Shown here: positions 21,060 through 31,030 of the stretch, in pieces
How the letters are laid out: each line of letters begins with the position of its first letter
Position numbering within the stretch: position 1 is the first letter of the stretch
DNA from: Dasypus novemcinctus
Lineage: Eukaryota > Chordata > Mammalia > Cingulata > Dasypodidae
DNA: 64,000 bases
Assembly: GCF_030445035.2 (NCBI RefSeq)
Contig: NC_080695.1
Span: 54,081,954 to 54,145,953, forward strand
Direction of reading: 5' to 3'
The notes under the pieces: model-generated
What the model saw: the letters and a program-made list of their open reading frames with translations, nothing else
Database searches by the model: none
What the model was told of the DNA's origin: nothing
Translations under genes and position numbers: made by a program

Positions 21060-21273
21060 ACATTCATTAATTACTTAGAAATGAATCAGGTTTGCTAAGA
21101 CTTTTAATGTATTCAATATCCCTCTGCATATGATCTAGAATGGAAGAGATATTATGTTCATCAGGTATATAGGTACAACACTTAATACTGATCAATGCAC
21201 AAGTTCCTCTTTGAGCTGCAATTAATATATCGAAGCGCCAGGTTTGCAACACCATACATGTTGTCTCTTCATG
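21060..21273 (-). pseudogene. Second, different ERV env remnant
   Basis: A 62-codon minus-strand frame reads like the immunosuppressive-domain region of a retroviral TM protein (FDILIAAQRGTCALI followed by KCCTYIPD). Its sequence type differs from the neighbouring env at 20286-21050 but resembles the one at 25657-26010. It stops at 21067. The upstream end is cut by the LTR at 21274; homology may resume beyond 21882. Confidence 0.65.
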
Positions 21274-21881
21274 TGTATTCGTCAGCCAAAGGGGTGCTGA
21301 GGCAAAGTACCAGAAATCTGTTGGGTTTTATAAAGGGTATTTATTTGGGGTAGAAAGTTACAGCTACCAGGCCCTAAAGAGTCCAACTCAAGGTACCATG
21401 AGAGGTACTTTCTCACCCAAAGTCATTTGCCACATGTTGAGCAAGATGGCGGGTGATGTCTGCATCAGGCTCTGTGATCCCAGCTTCTTCTCAGCTCAGC
21501 TGTAGGCTGGGATAATTCTCATCTCTCCCTGGGGCTCATTTCTCTACAGGCTCAGCTGCAGTTGTAGGCTATCAGGCTCATTCTTTTCCCAGGACCTCTG
21601 CTGTGTCTAAGGAACTGTCTCTATTCCTCTGTGTTCTTCTTCTGTGTATTTACTTGCCAGGTCTCCAGCATCAAAAACTAAAAACTCTCTCCTCTGCAGT
21701 GTTGTTTCCTCTTTGAGTCTCCACCCCCTTCGGGCAAATCAAAGCCCTAATCATAATTTAATCAAGTAAAAGTCAAACCTCTCAATTTAATACAATATAA
21801 TATGCCGAGAGGAACAGACCAGTTTATAAACACAATCCAATATCTATTTTTGGAATTCATAAACAATACCAAACTGCCACA
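21274..21881 (-). mobile_element. Solo LTR inserted in ERV env, near-perfect target duplication
   Basis: The unit runs from tgtattcgtcagcc to aaactgccaca, so it has TG...CA ends. Tcatg at 21269-21273 and ccatg at 21882-21886 form a 5-bp duplication with one mismatch. The right part (tggaattcataaacaatacc) is the reverse complement of the start seen at 368-420, so it is the same LTR family in the opposite orientation and about 150 bp longer. Confidence 0.8.
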
Positions 21882-22728
21882 CCATGGAGCAGGCCGTAAT
21901 GCCATTGTGTCTGCTTAAGTTTTACTCACATTACCCTGGTACTTATGTAGGGTAATGGGAGTCTGGCTTGAATATGCAAGAGATTTTTACAATACTGAAG
22001 TCTATCTCTTTTAATTTTTATACACTTTCTAAATACTTCCAATACAGTTTATAACATAACAAGTGAGCTTTGCTATTTTTAGTACTTTACTTTTTATTTC
22101 ACACCTTTACCATGATTACATTAATTAACATGTATTTTACTTTAGCAGTACAGGAAAAAACTACTTTCTCCATTATTTTATGAAAACCTAACATTCCCAA
22201 TAAACTCAAGATTATCTTCCCCCTCCTACCACCTTAATATGCAGATTGAGGTGGCCTCTGACAATTTTCCCTGTTATGAAGTTACTTTTTTTTATCAATA
22301 TCAGCTTAGGTTTCTAATTAAAAACAGCCTTCTGGAGTTAGCCATTTAAATACTTCAGTTTAGAAAATGCTTTTACAAACTTGCTATAATGATAAGTTAC
22401 TTTTTGTTATTGATATCAACTCAGGTCTATTTAATAAAGGCTTCCTAGAATTAGCCATTTAAATATTTCAATTTAGAAAACATTTTTGCAATCTTCCTAT
22501 AGCGAACCATAACCACATAGACTATGTACTTTTACCTTCAAAAAGGCTTATTAAATCACAGTTAGCAATCAATGAAATATACTTTTATCCATTTAAGTCT
22601 TGTCTTACATCCCTCATTCTATTCTGTGAAAACTAGTCATTTCACTTTATAGACAGAGCTATATTTTCTTCTTTAACAATTTCATTAAACACAAAGTTAC
22701 AATTTTCATCATTTTAAAATTTAATACA
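21882..22728 (-). other. AT-rich ERV-like sequence with a tandem duplication
   Basis: This probably continues the env fragment interrupted at 21273, but no protein motif survives. Two diverged copies of a unit of about 110 bp lie at 22279-22395 and 22396-22502 (both contain agccatttaaata, tcagtttagaaaa or its variant, and a gaagttac start). Confidence 0.4.
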
Positions 22729-23181
22729 GGGAAGCAGACTTGGCCCAGTGGTTAGGGCATCTGTCTACCACATGGAAGGTCCGCGGTTCAAACCCTGAGC
22801 CTCCTTGACCCCTGTGAAGCTGGCCCATGTGCAGTGCTGATGCGCGCAGGGAGTGCTGTGCCATGCAGGGTCGTCCCCCGTGTAGGGGAGCCCCACGTGC
22901 AAGGAGTGCGCCCCATAAGGAGAGCCGCCCAGCGCCAAAAAAAGTGTAGCCTGCCTAAGAATGGTGCCGCCCATACGGAAAGCTGACACAACAAGATGAT
23001 GCAACAAAAGAAACACAGAAACACAGATTCCTGTGCCGCTGCCAACAACAGAAGTGGACACAGAAGAAGACGCAGCAAATAGACACAGAAAACAGACACC
23101 CAGGGCGGGGTCGGGGGGGGGGGAGTGGGAGAGAAGGGGAGATAAATAAATAAATAATAAATAAATCTTTTAAAAAAATAG
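22729..23181 (+). mobile_element. DAS SINE
   Basis: Gggaagcagacttggcccag head, ggttcaaaccc B box, full DAS body and ataaataaataataaataaa tail. The flanking 10-bp duplication is atttaataca at 22719-22728 and 23182-23191. Confidence 0.94.
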
Positions 23182-23191
23182 ATTTAATACA

Positions 23192-23958
23192 AATAATGTT
23201 AATTTATTTTATTAGTATCCTATAAACCTAGGGAGATTGCAACCAAGCCAAATAAAATGGGAACAATTATTGTTTATGCAAGAAGGCTTTTTTTCTTCCT
23301 TCCTCCACAGGAGGCTAAAACCTCTTTAGTTCTTTAATAAAATTCTAAAATTGTGAATAAACTGACTACCATGTTCTAGAATATATTATACTTTTTACAT
23401 TTGTTTAGCCATAATATAGAAAAATCTTTCCCTAACTTTCAAGGACTTTTTCTTTATGTACTGAAATTTGATAACTGGTTTATTAATTACTCTCTTTTAA
23501 AGCTGTTAAAAGGTTTAAGTTGGGGAATTACAGGACAAACTATGACTCTTAATTCCCCAGCCCAGTGGGTAGAGTTTTAAGCTAAACTTACATTTTCCTA
23601 CCTTGTCATACCCTCCCCTCATAGCTCTTGCAAAGAGGAGGCCCTGGAGGGCTAGGCAGGTCAAGGAGGTTAGAAAAAACTTTTTCCTTTCCCAATAGTT
23701 TCTATATTCAAATTTCTATATGAACTTTCCCTTCTGCTTAGCTTCTCTAATTTGGGTTCCAGGAACATCCATTTGAATAGAGCTCTCTCAAGAACTTCCA
23801 TTTATTCTTTTGGTATTAACATCTGAGTTATGAAAATACATACTGAACAAATGGATAGACACAAATAGAGAGTTACATCCAAAAATATACAACTCACAAT
23901 TTTCATTCTCTTATAAAACAAATTTATTAAGTGTAAAATAAAATTTAAAAGATCTCTT
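23192..23958. other. Unclassified AT-rich sequence
   Basis: I recognise no element. It lies within the ERV thicket and may be retroviral internal sequence. Confidence 0.25.
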
Positions 23959-24366
23959 TGAAGGCTATTTCTTTTTTTTTATCTCTTTCACTTTTTAATA
24001 ACATTTTACATGTGGATGGTACATTTGTTACAATTAATGTGCAAATATTGAAACATTCTTACTGAACATTGTCAGTGATTTACATTATAGTTTACCTTTT
24101 AGACCATACACTTATATAAGTTTTGATGAAACTTTGCATGACCTGTATCCATCATTGCAAGATCATGTAGAGAAAAATAATAAAAGAAAAAAAAAAGGAA
24201 AAAAAAGATCATGTAGAACACTTCAATTGCCCCCAAAATGCCCCATGTTCCATCTATTCTGTTTCCCCCCACCCCCACCCCTCAGGACCCACAGCAACCA
24301 CCAAGCTTCACTCCTTGAAGAACAAGATGCATAGTTACTTGCAGCAATATGAAGGCTATTTCTTAT
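23959..24366 (-). mobile_element. 5'-truncated L1 3'UTR insertion with target duplication
   Basis: A T-rich left end starts a minus-strand insertion. Gaaggctatttctt occurs at both edges (about 23960-23973 and 24352-24365). The content (tggtacatttgttacaatta, aaatgccccatgttccatc) matches the xenarthran L1 3'UTR seen at 46290-46615. Inside it sits a separate A-rich insertion at 24160-24217. Confidence 0.8.
24160..24217 (+). mobile_element. A-tract-only insertion with 12-bp target duplication
   Basis: Agatcatgtaga occurs at 24160-24171 and again at 24206-24217. The 34 bases between are almost pure A with a few G and T. The homologous copy at 46290-46615 has no such insertion, which supports a separate event. 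Confidence 0.65.
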
Positions 24367-24615
24367 TATTCTAATCTGCACTGTGACCATGCAGTTTTGC
24401 ACAAGAATTTCATTCTTTTTAATTATTGGCTTATAACCAAATTGCTTGAAAATGCAATCTACAACATTTTCCTCTACTTCAGAGCTCTGCTTATTTCCCA
24501 TTTTGACTTTAATAGACCTTGGATGAGGAATACCAATTCCAGTATATGCTCACTGAGGTTTTTGAAGTCATTAAGACAAATAAAGGCTCTCTTAAGTACT
24601 GTCTTCATTTAGTTT
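24367..24615. other. Unclassified sequence
   Basis: AT-rich, with no motif recognised. Confidence 0.25.
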
Positions 24616-25198
24616 ACCATATGCTTGTCTTGTTGTTGCCTATACTGCCTTTGTGAGTTTACGGTTAGGGCAGTGCCTCTCTTCATACCTTTCCCAGCTG
24701 TCCTATGCATAACCACTGCTTTGAGAACTGGGGTTAGCTGTTTATACCCAAACCCAGCAGGTTTACCACAATCTCTCGCTAGAATTAACCAACAGCATAA
24801 AATAACTCAAGAAAGAATGCTGTTTCCCATCAACTTTGGGAGGATGCAGCCTCAAGAGGCACCTGGCCTTTCTCATCTTATGGTCCAGTATGTTATGGCC
24901 GGTCCCCTTTTTGGTTCTGCTTACCACCATCTTCTTTATCCTTTTAATAGGACCATGTATCTTCAATATTCCAATTAAAAGATTCTTACAGAATAAATGC
25001 CTTATTAGTCATGTGGGGATTTCATCCAGCCCCTACCAGGTTGCTGGACCTGTCTTCCCTCAACCTCAACAGAACAGGCAGAGGTTTATGCCCTGTCAGG
25101 CAGGGATTACTGCCCTAACCAGCAGGAAGTAACTGTAGAAGAATGACTTCACCTCCTTAAGAATAGGGTGTGAACTCTCTGAGGGGTGGAGAGGGGGG
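24616..25198 (+). pseudogene. ERV env transmembrane-subunit remnant
   Basis: From ccatatgcttgtcttgttgt on, this stretch is homologous to the reverse complement of 20286-21000. A plus-strand frame at 24836-25132 includes a hydrophobic anchor (WPVPFLVLLTTIFFILLIG) followed by GPCIFN, the form of a gammaretrovirus-like env membrane anchor. The upstream frame is interrupted by stops. The gene end runs directly into the LTR at 25199. Confidence 0.7.
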
Positions 25199-25656
25199 TG
25201 TTCAGGCTGGTTAGTATATATAGGGAAATGAGGAGAAGATAAGCCATAACATGGCTGACAGACAACATAGCCATGAGATCCCGCCAAGACCCTAACCTTG
25301 ACCTTGAAGTCCGAGTTGGAACTCTTTCCAGCCAAGGGGAAGCCCCAGATAGTTCAACAGGTTTCACAATTGGCCCCCACCATTGGTGGGGTAACCAATA
25401 ACAGCTGGAGCCCCTCCCTTTAGCATTAGCAAGAGGAGAAATAATTAATAGTTTAAAAGGTAACCACACAAGCCAGAACCCACTCTCTCTGCCTAGAGAT
25501 CAAATCTCAGTACATATTCCATCCTTCTCTCCCATTTCTCAGCAAGCTCTGTTCTTCCCCCCATTTCCCAATAAATTCTTTTTACTGGCCTAACTAAACT
25601 GGGGTGTTATTAAAATCTTTTATGCAACATAACCAACAACCTAGAGGAATCCAACA
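25199..25656 (+). mobile_element. 3' LTR of a class I-like ERV, plus strand
   Basis: Tgttcaggctggttagtata to gaatccaaca. U3 has catagccatgagatcccgcc and acaattggcccccaccattg. Cccaataaattctttttact carries the polyadenylation signal. The unit directly follows env, as expected for a 3' LTR. Confidence 0.75.
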
Positions 25657-26010
25657 CTTCCCTGGCTTCAGTATTGAATGAAACCATGATCCTATTCCTG
25701 TAGGAAACCAGCTAAATAAATTAAATACACCAAAGCATGTGTGTGTGTGTGGGGGGGGGGAGGCAGCATGTATTACATCAACCTGACTTTTCGTATATTC
25801 CAATATTTTAGTGACATTATCAGAATGATCAGTTATATAGGTTCAGCATTCTGTTTTTACTATAACACATGCCCCTTCTTTCGAAGCTGTCAAGATATCT
25901 AAAGTCATTCTGTTTTGTAATACTGCTTTATGCAGTAGAGTCTTTTTAGTATTTAAGAGAGATATTTTGTTGAGGCTGTTATTTAAAACACATTGTATTT
26001 TCCCCAGCAT
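25657..26010 (-). pseudogene. ERV env remnant, minus strand
   Basis: A 60-codon minus-strand frame (25843-26025) carries an env TM segment (MTLDILTASKEGACVI and ending KTEC) of the same type as 21060-21273. Before it lies a (GT)n and G-run near 25737-25759. It is head-to-tail opposite to the LTR at 25199-25656. Confidence 0.6.
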
Positions 26011-27048
26011 GGGACATGACTCCAAGGGATAAGCCTCTCTGGCACTGAGGGATTACTACTAAGCACCAACTAGCAATGCAACTGTAGAAAGACCTTGACC
26101 AAAAGGGGGAAAAGTTAAAGACAAATGAGTTTATATGGCTAAGAGACTTCAAAGGGAGTTGGGAGGTCAACCCAGAGGTTACACTTATGCATATCTCGTT
26201 GACTGCCAAAGTAAATGCTACCTCAAATAGCAAGGCTCCTAGGGGCTCCAGAGACATCCAGACACTATAGTCAGGGCAGATAGCTCAGGAGTTTGCAGCC
26301 CTGCCAGTGGTCTCTACTTCAGAACTTATGGTCCCCAGAGTGACAGAGTAGGACTCAGTTGTGGTTTCCCTACACATGGCTCTTCTGCCCCTTTTATTTG
26401 AACCTATAGTTAGTATTAGAGTTGATAGGTGTATGTCCAAGAGACTTTAATCTTTGGGCTGTCTGTGTGCCCGCTGGGCCTTAAATCTCAATGGAGTTGC
26501 AACTCCTACTCTCCAGTTCATTGGACTTACCCAGGACAACAAACAAGGAGATGATAAGGAAAAACAACCATCCCAAGGAACCAAGGGAGTCTATAACTGC
26601 AAGCAAGACAATTCCATCCTTCTGACCTATGGGATCAAAGTCCCCTCTCAATTAGAGGTGGTGTGGGCATCACCATCCCAGAATCCTCAGGATTGGAGAA
26701 TGAACTATGGACTAAAGTAGACCTACTGATAGTCTACTATGGACTTATTGTGATTCTAGCAATGTAAGAACTTATACCATTAATATGGAGGCAGTGGCCA
26801 CTGGAGGTTCTGAGGGCAGGGAGAAGGAAAAATAGGTGCAATATGGGGGCATTTTGGAGGCTTGGGAATTGTCCTGAATGACATTGCAATGACAGATACA
26901 GTCCATTATATATCTTGCCATAACCTACAAAATTAGGCAGGAGAGAATGTAAACTATAATGTATACTATAATCTTTGCTTAGTGGCAATGCTCCAAAATG
27001 TGTCCATCAATTGTAATGAATATATCATACTAATGAAAAAAAAAAGCA
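26011..27048 (+). mobile_element. L1 3'UTR fragment (xenarthran L1)
   Basis: Cagcatgggacatgactcca, agggataagcc and agggattactactaagcacc begin the known-looking 3'UTR. It ends with catatgggg-type sequence (aatatgggggcattttggag, aatgacattgcaatgacag) and an A-tract at 27034-27048. The last 350 bp are homologous to the L1 part of the U6-L1 chimera at 38171-38622. Confidence 0.8.
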
Positions 27049-27268
27049 CTTTGTGTAAAAGTATTCAAGGCTTCTATGCTAAGTATGACATCTTCTATGC
27101 CTAATGATGGCAGAAATACAGCCGCCAGGTGGTTATACCAATGAAATACTGATCTAGTCCATTGTGTTCTCAATAAGACTAGATTTGCATGTGATGATAA
27201 GGTTTTATGAATATTTCCTTGAGCATGGGGTATTCCTAGAGTGCATCTGCCTCTCCAACCTGGATGTT
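27049..27268. other. Unclassified sequence
   Basis: Nothing recognised. Confidence 0.25.
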
Positions 27269-27870
27269 AAGAACTTGGATTGGGGGACGATGGCAATGGA
27301 CTAAGGCATAGCTGGATGTTCTCGCAAAAACAATGGAAAAAGAGCCAAAAGCTGTCTGAGGGACCTGCTTTGGGGGTCAGCAGATTAGGACAGTGCTACA
27401 CAACTCCCTGGAGAGTGACAGACAGGAAACAAAGAAGCCAAAATGACAAATGTGAATTACCAAGCCCCCTTGGGAGCCAGGAAGGGCTCCCCTCTCCCAC
27501 TCCCAAGATATAAAACTGGGGTAAAACCCCTGGCTCACTGCAGCCGACTGAGAAGAGAGCAGACATCTTCCTCCCTGTCAACAGTTTCAAGGGAAAAGGG
27601 AGGGGAGACTAGGGTGCTTTTCTTCAATGAATTCAGTCATCAGAGCCTGCTGATCTGGAGATTCAACACAGGAACACAAGGAAGCGGAGACTGAAACACC
27701 TCTGTGGAAAGATGTGTTGACTAGGCCATCTGCTGGCAGTTCTGGAAATGGCATGGACAAAAACTGTTTCCTGCACTCTGTATCCAACCTCTGGGAGAAA
27801 ATCTATGCTCCCCTAGTGAGTCCCTGGCCTGATTTTAAAAACTGGGCAATTTTTAAAGACTAAGAATAAG

Positions 27871-28980
27871 TTGAACCGAATGCCAAATAAGAGCTATGAA
27901 AAAAAAGGCAAGAGAGAAATTGGCCATCAGAGTAAATTTACCAACATATTCAGATGCCTAGACATCAGCAAAAAATTACAAGCCATACTAAGAAAAAGGA
28001 GAAATGACCCCAGCCAAAAGAACAAACCAAATATCCATAAGAGATACGGGATTTAATAAAATTAATCAGTGATAATCACACAATTCTCCTAAATCACTTC
28101 AAAGATTTAAAGAAAATATGACTAAAGAAATAAAGGATATTAATAAGACACTGGGATAGCATGAAGAACAATTTTAAGGCCTGCAAAGAAAAGTAACAGA
28201 CCTTATGGGAATGAAAGACATGATGGGTGAGATTCAATATATATTAGAGGCATATAAGAGCAGATTTAAATTGCTTGAAGATGGAATTAATAATTTCAAA
28301 GACAGAACATCTGAACTGGAAAATCAGAGAACAGAAAGAGAAGAGAATGGAAAAAATGGAAGAGTTTCAGGAAATTGAATGACAGCATGAAACACATCAA
28401 CATTCACATTATTGGTGTCCCAGAAGGAGAAGAATGGAAAAGGGGAAGAAAGAATATTTGAGGAAATATAATGACTGAAAACTTCCTGACCCTTATGAGA
28501 GACATAAATATCAATATCCAAGTAGGACAATGCACCCCAAACAGAAGAAATCTGAATAGACCTACCCTGAGACACGTGTTATTCAGAATGACAAATATTA
28601 GGGATAAAGAGAAGATTCTGAAAGCAGCAAGAGAAAAGCAAAGCATCACATACAAGGGAAACTTGATAAGATTAAGTGCTGACCTCTCATCAGAAACCAC
28701 AGAGGACAGAAGAAATTGTTATGATATATTTAAGGTAGTAAAAGAGAAAAAAATGCCAGTCAAGAATTCTGTATCTGGCAAAGCTGTCCTTTAAAAATGA
28801 GGGTGAGTTCAAAGTCTTCACAGACCAAAAGAACTGAAACAATTTGTTATCGAAAGACCAGATTTGCAAGAGATACCAAAGGGGGTGCTACAGCATGAAA
28901 GGAAAAAACAAGGGCAAGAGATTTAGAGAAGAGTTTAGAAATGAAGGTTATTAAGAAGGATAAACTTAAGGATAAGAAGA
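27871..28980 (+). pseudogene. L1 ORF1 remnant
   Basis: The same chaperone protein as at 15406-16541 but more decayed. Readable pieces include a basic N-terminus (27871-28056), a coiled-coil-like stretch, NIHIIGVPEGEEW-type sequence near 28400-28440 in a broken frame, and a C-terminal domain piece in the 28471-28794 frame (LRHVLFRMTNIRDKEKILKA and KGNLIRLSADLSSET). Several stops and shifts separate them. Confidence 0.8.
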
Positions 28981-29049
28981 CGGACACTAGAAAGATACAA
29001 CAACAGAGAGCTGAAGGATGAAATGGATGAAGTAAGTAATGCCTTTGCA

Positions 29050-29240
29050 GTAATAACACTGAATGTTTATGAAGTCCCCAGTCAAAAGACATAGACTGAT
29101 AGAATGGGTTAAAAGATATGAGCCATCTATACATCATCTACAAGAAACCCACCTCAGATGTAAGGACACATCCAGGTTAAAAGGTAAAGGTTGGAAAAAG
29201 GTATTCCATACAAATAGTATAGCTGGAGCAGACCAGATAA
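29050..29240 (+). pseudogene. L1 ORF2 endonuclease N-terminal scrap
   Basis: The frame at 29063 reads KRHRLIEWVKRYEPSIHHLQ and then ETHLRCKDTSRLKGKGWKK, the start of the APE-type endonuclease domain. The conserved QETH motif with its metal-binding Glu is kept. Sequence similarity ends about 29240. Confidence 0.8.
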
Positions 29241-29249
29241 ATATAAAAT

Positions 29250-30235
29250 AACAACATTATAGTATATGAACAATAAATTACTCAGTACAACTGGCAAATT
29301 GTTCCTGTGATCATTATTCTGTAATTTTTTTAATACAAAATAAACACTTTTAATTGAGGAGGGCTGGAGAAGACTTATAATTTTGGATACTTTATTTTTC
29401 CTTAACCCTTTCTTATTCATACTCATAAATTAAAATAATCTACCTGGATCAATAGATTTATCATGACTACTGTTGAGCAAGATTTTAAGTTTTTCTGCCT
29501 CATAAAATTATGAGTTGGCAAATTGTTATCTACTATAATTCATTCCAATAAGATGGGAAGAACTCCCAAACAGGAATTTGACCATCTAGAAAAAATTATG
29601 GCCTAAATGGAAATTAAATAACTAAACTAATAATTTATTTCATTGTTAGAGATTTTTATGTCTAATAGTTAGAGCTGCAATATAAAAATTAGAATTATGT
29701 TGTAACTAATTTCTATATTTGAATTATTATTTACATTTATAAATGTTTGTTGTTATGCTATCTATTTTTTATAATTGGTTATAATAAATCTAACCTGGCC
29801 TTGCACTTTCATTTAAAATTTGTAATTTCTTTCAATCTATTTTTTTAATTTATTTTACAATTTTATAATAAAGGGCTTTTTAACAGTAAAAAAATCCATT
29901 GATTATACATTTTTTATAGGTCATATGTATGTGAATATATCTCAGTATAACTGCTAAATAAGTAATTGTACAAGAATAGCCAGAAATAGCAGCTGTGTAC
30001 AGCAGGGAAACAGAGGTTGAGAGGTGAGAAATTTTCTTGTTTGTCTGGTTTTTGTTTATTATTATTACTTCTGTAATAATGGAAATGCTGTAATAATGAT
30101 TGAAGTGATGAATGCACAACTATGTGATTATGCCAAATACCATTGATTGCACACTTTGGGTAAATTGTATGCTTTATTATATGTATCAATAAAATTGATT
30201 TGTTTAAAACATTTTTTAAAATATGGTGATACATG
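29250..30235. other. AT-rich segment of unknown origin inside the L1
   Basis: About 1 kb where ORF2 should be. It is very AT-rich, has no readable ORF2, and contains ttataataaagggcttttta near 29865. It may be an L1 3'UTR segment not present in the other copy or a later insertion; no target duplication was found. Confidence 0.35.
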
Positions 30236-30873
30236 CTAAAATTAGAGCTAATGTAACTTACGGACAATAGTTAATAATATTGTAATATTTTTGCAACACT
30301 GGCAAAGAAGATATTCTATCAATTCTAAGGGACAATAATGGGGGGTATAAGAGTATGGAATTTTTCCTTTAGGGGTAATGAAAACATTCTAAAATTCACT
30401 GATGTGACGGAAGCACAATTCTGTGATGAAAACGAGAGCCATCACTTGAATGGATTGTACAAAGCATGGAACTGAATAACACAGGGAATCTTGTGGTGGA
30501 AGATGGACTGTAGTTAACAGAACAAATATAAGAATGTTCACTTATGAACTATAACAAATATCTAATATTAATACAGGGTGTTAATAATAGGGTAGTTGGG
30601 GGAAAATATACCACATGTAGCATATGGGCTATAGTTAATAGAAATAGCTTTAGGATGCTCTTTCATAGTTTGCAACAAATGTTTTACAACAATGCGAGGT
30701 GGTGGTAGTGGTTGTGGTGGTGGGGTGAAAGATGGGACCCCTGTACAATGATATGTATGTTTGTTTTGTAAGTTCACAACTTTTATTATACCCTTACTGT
30801 TTATGTATGTTTATGTAGGAAAGATATACTTCAATAAAATTTTATATAAAATTTTAAAAAAAGAACTTAGGTT

Positions 30874-31030
30874 CTAACTTAGGTTAGTTTTCTACCTGAT
30901 CTACTGGATGTAAATGCCTTTATTTCTTTAAAAGAACCAGTCTCCAGGCTCAAAAATGATGTAATGTCTGCAGGGAAAGTGTGCCGACTTGAGGCACAGT
31001 GATGAATTGCCTCTAGAGTGACCTCTCGTG
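30874..31030. other. Boundary between L1 and provirus
   Basis: Short stretch before recognisable integrase sequence begins on the minus strand; no motif seen. Confidence 0.3.

Larger units (their letters stand above)
27269..30873 (+). mobile_element. Second full-length ORF2-depleted LINE-1 with target duplication
   Basis: The element spans 27282-30860. Flanks aagaacttggatt (27269-27281) and aagaacttaggtt (30861-30873) are a 13-bp duplication with two differences. The 5'UTR starts tgggggacgatggcaatgg, followed by an ORF1 remnant (27871-28980), a short N-terminal piece of ORF2 (29050-29240), about 1 kb of AT-rich sequence without L1 motifs, and a 3'UTR (30240-30860) of the same type as in the 14-kb element. 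It lacks nearly all of ORF2, but the deletion differs from that in the first element. Confidence 0.82.

Noticed and set aside
24836-25132. Syncytin-like captured env
   Set aside because: Only the membrane anchor and tail are open; upstream env is interrupted, so no fusion protein could be made.
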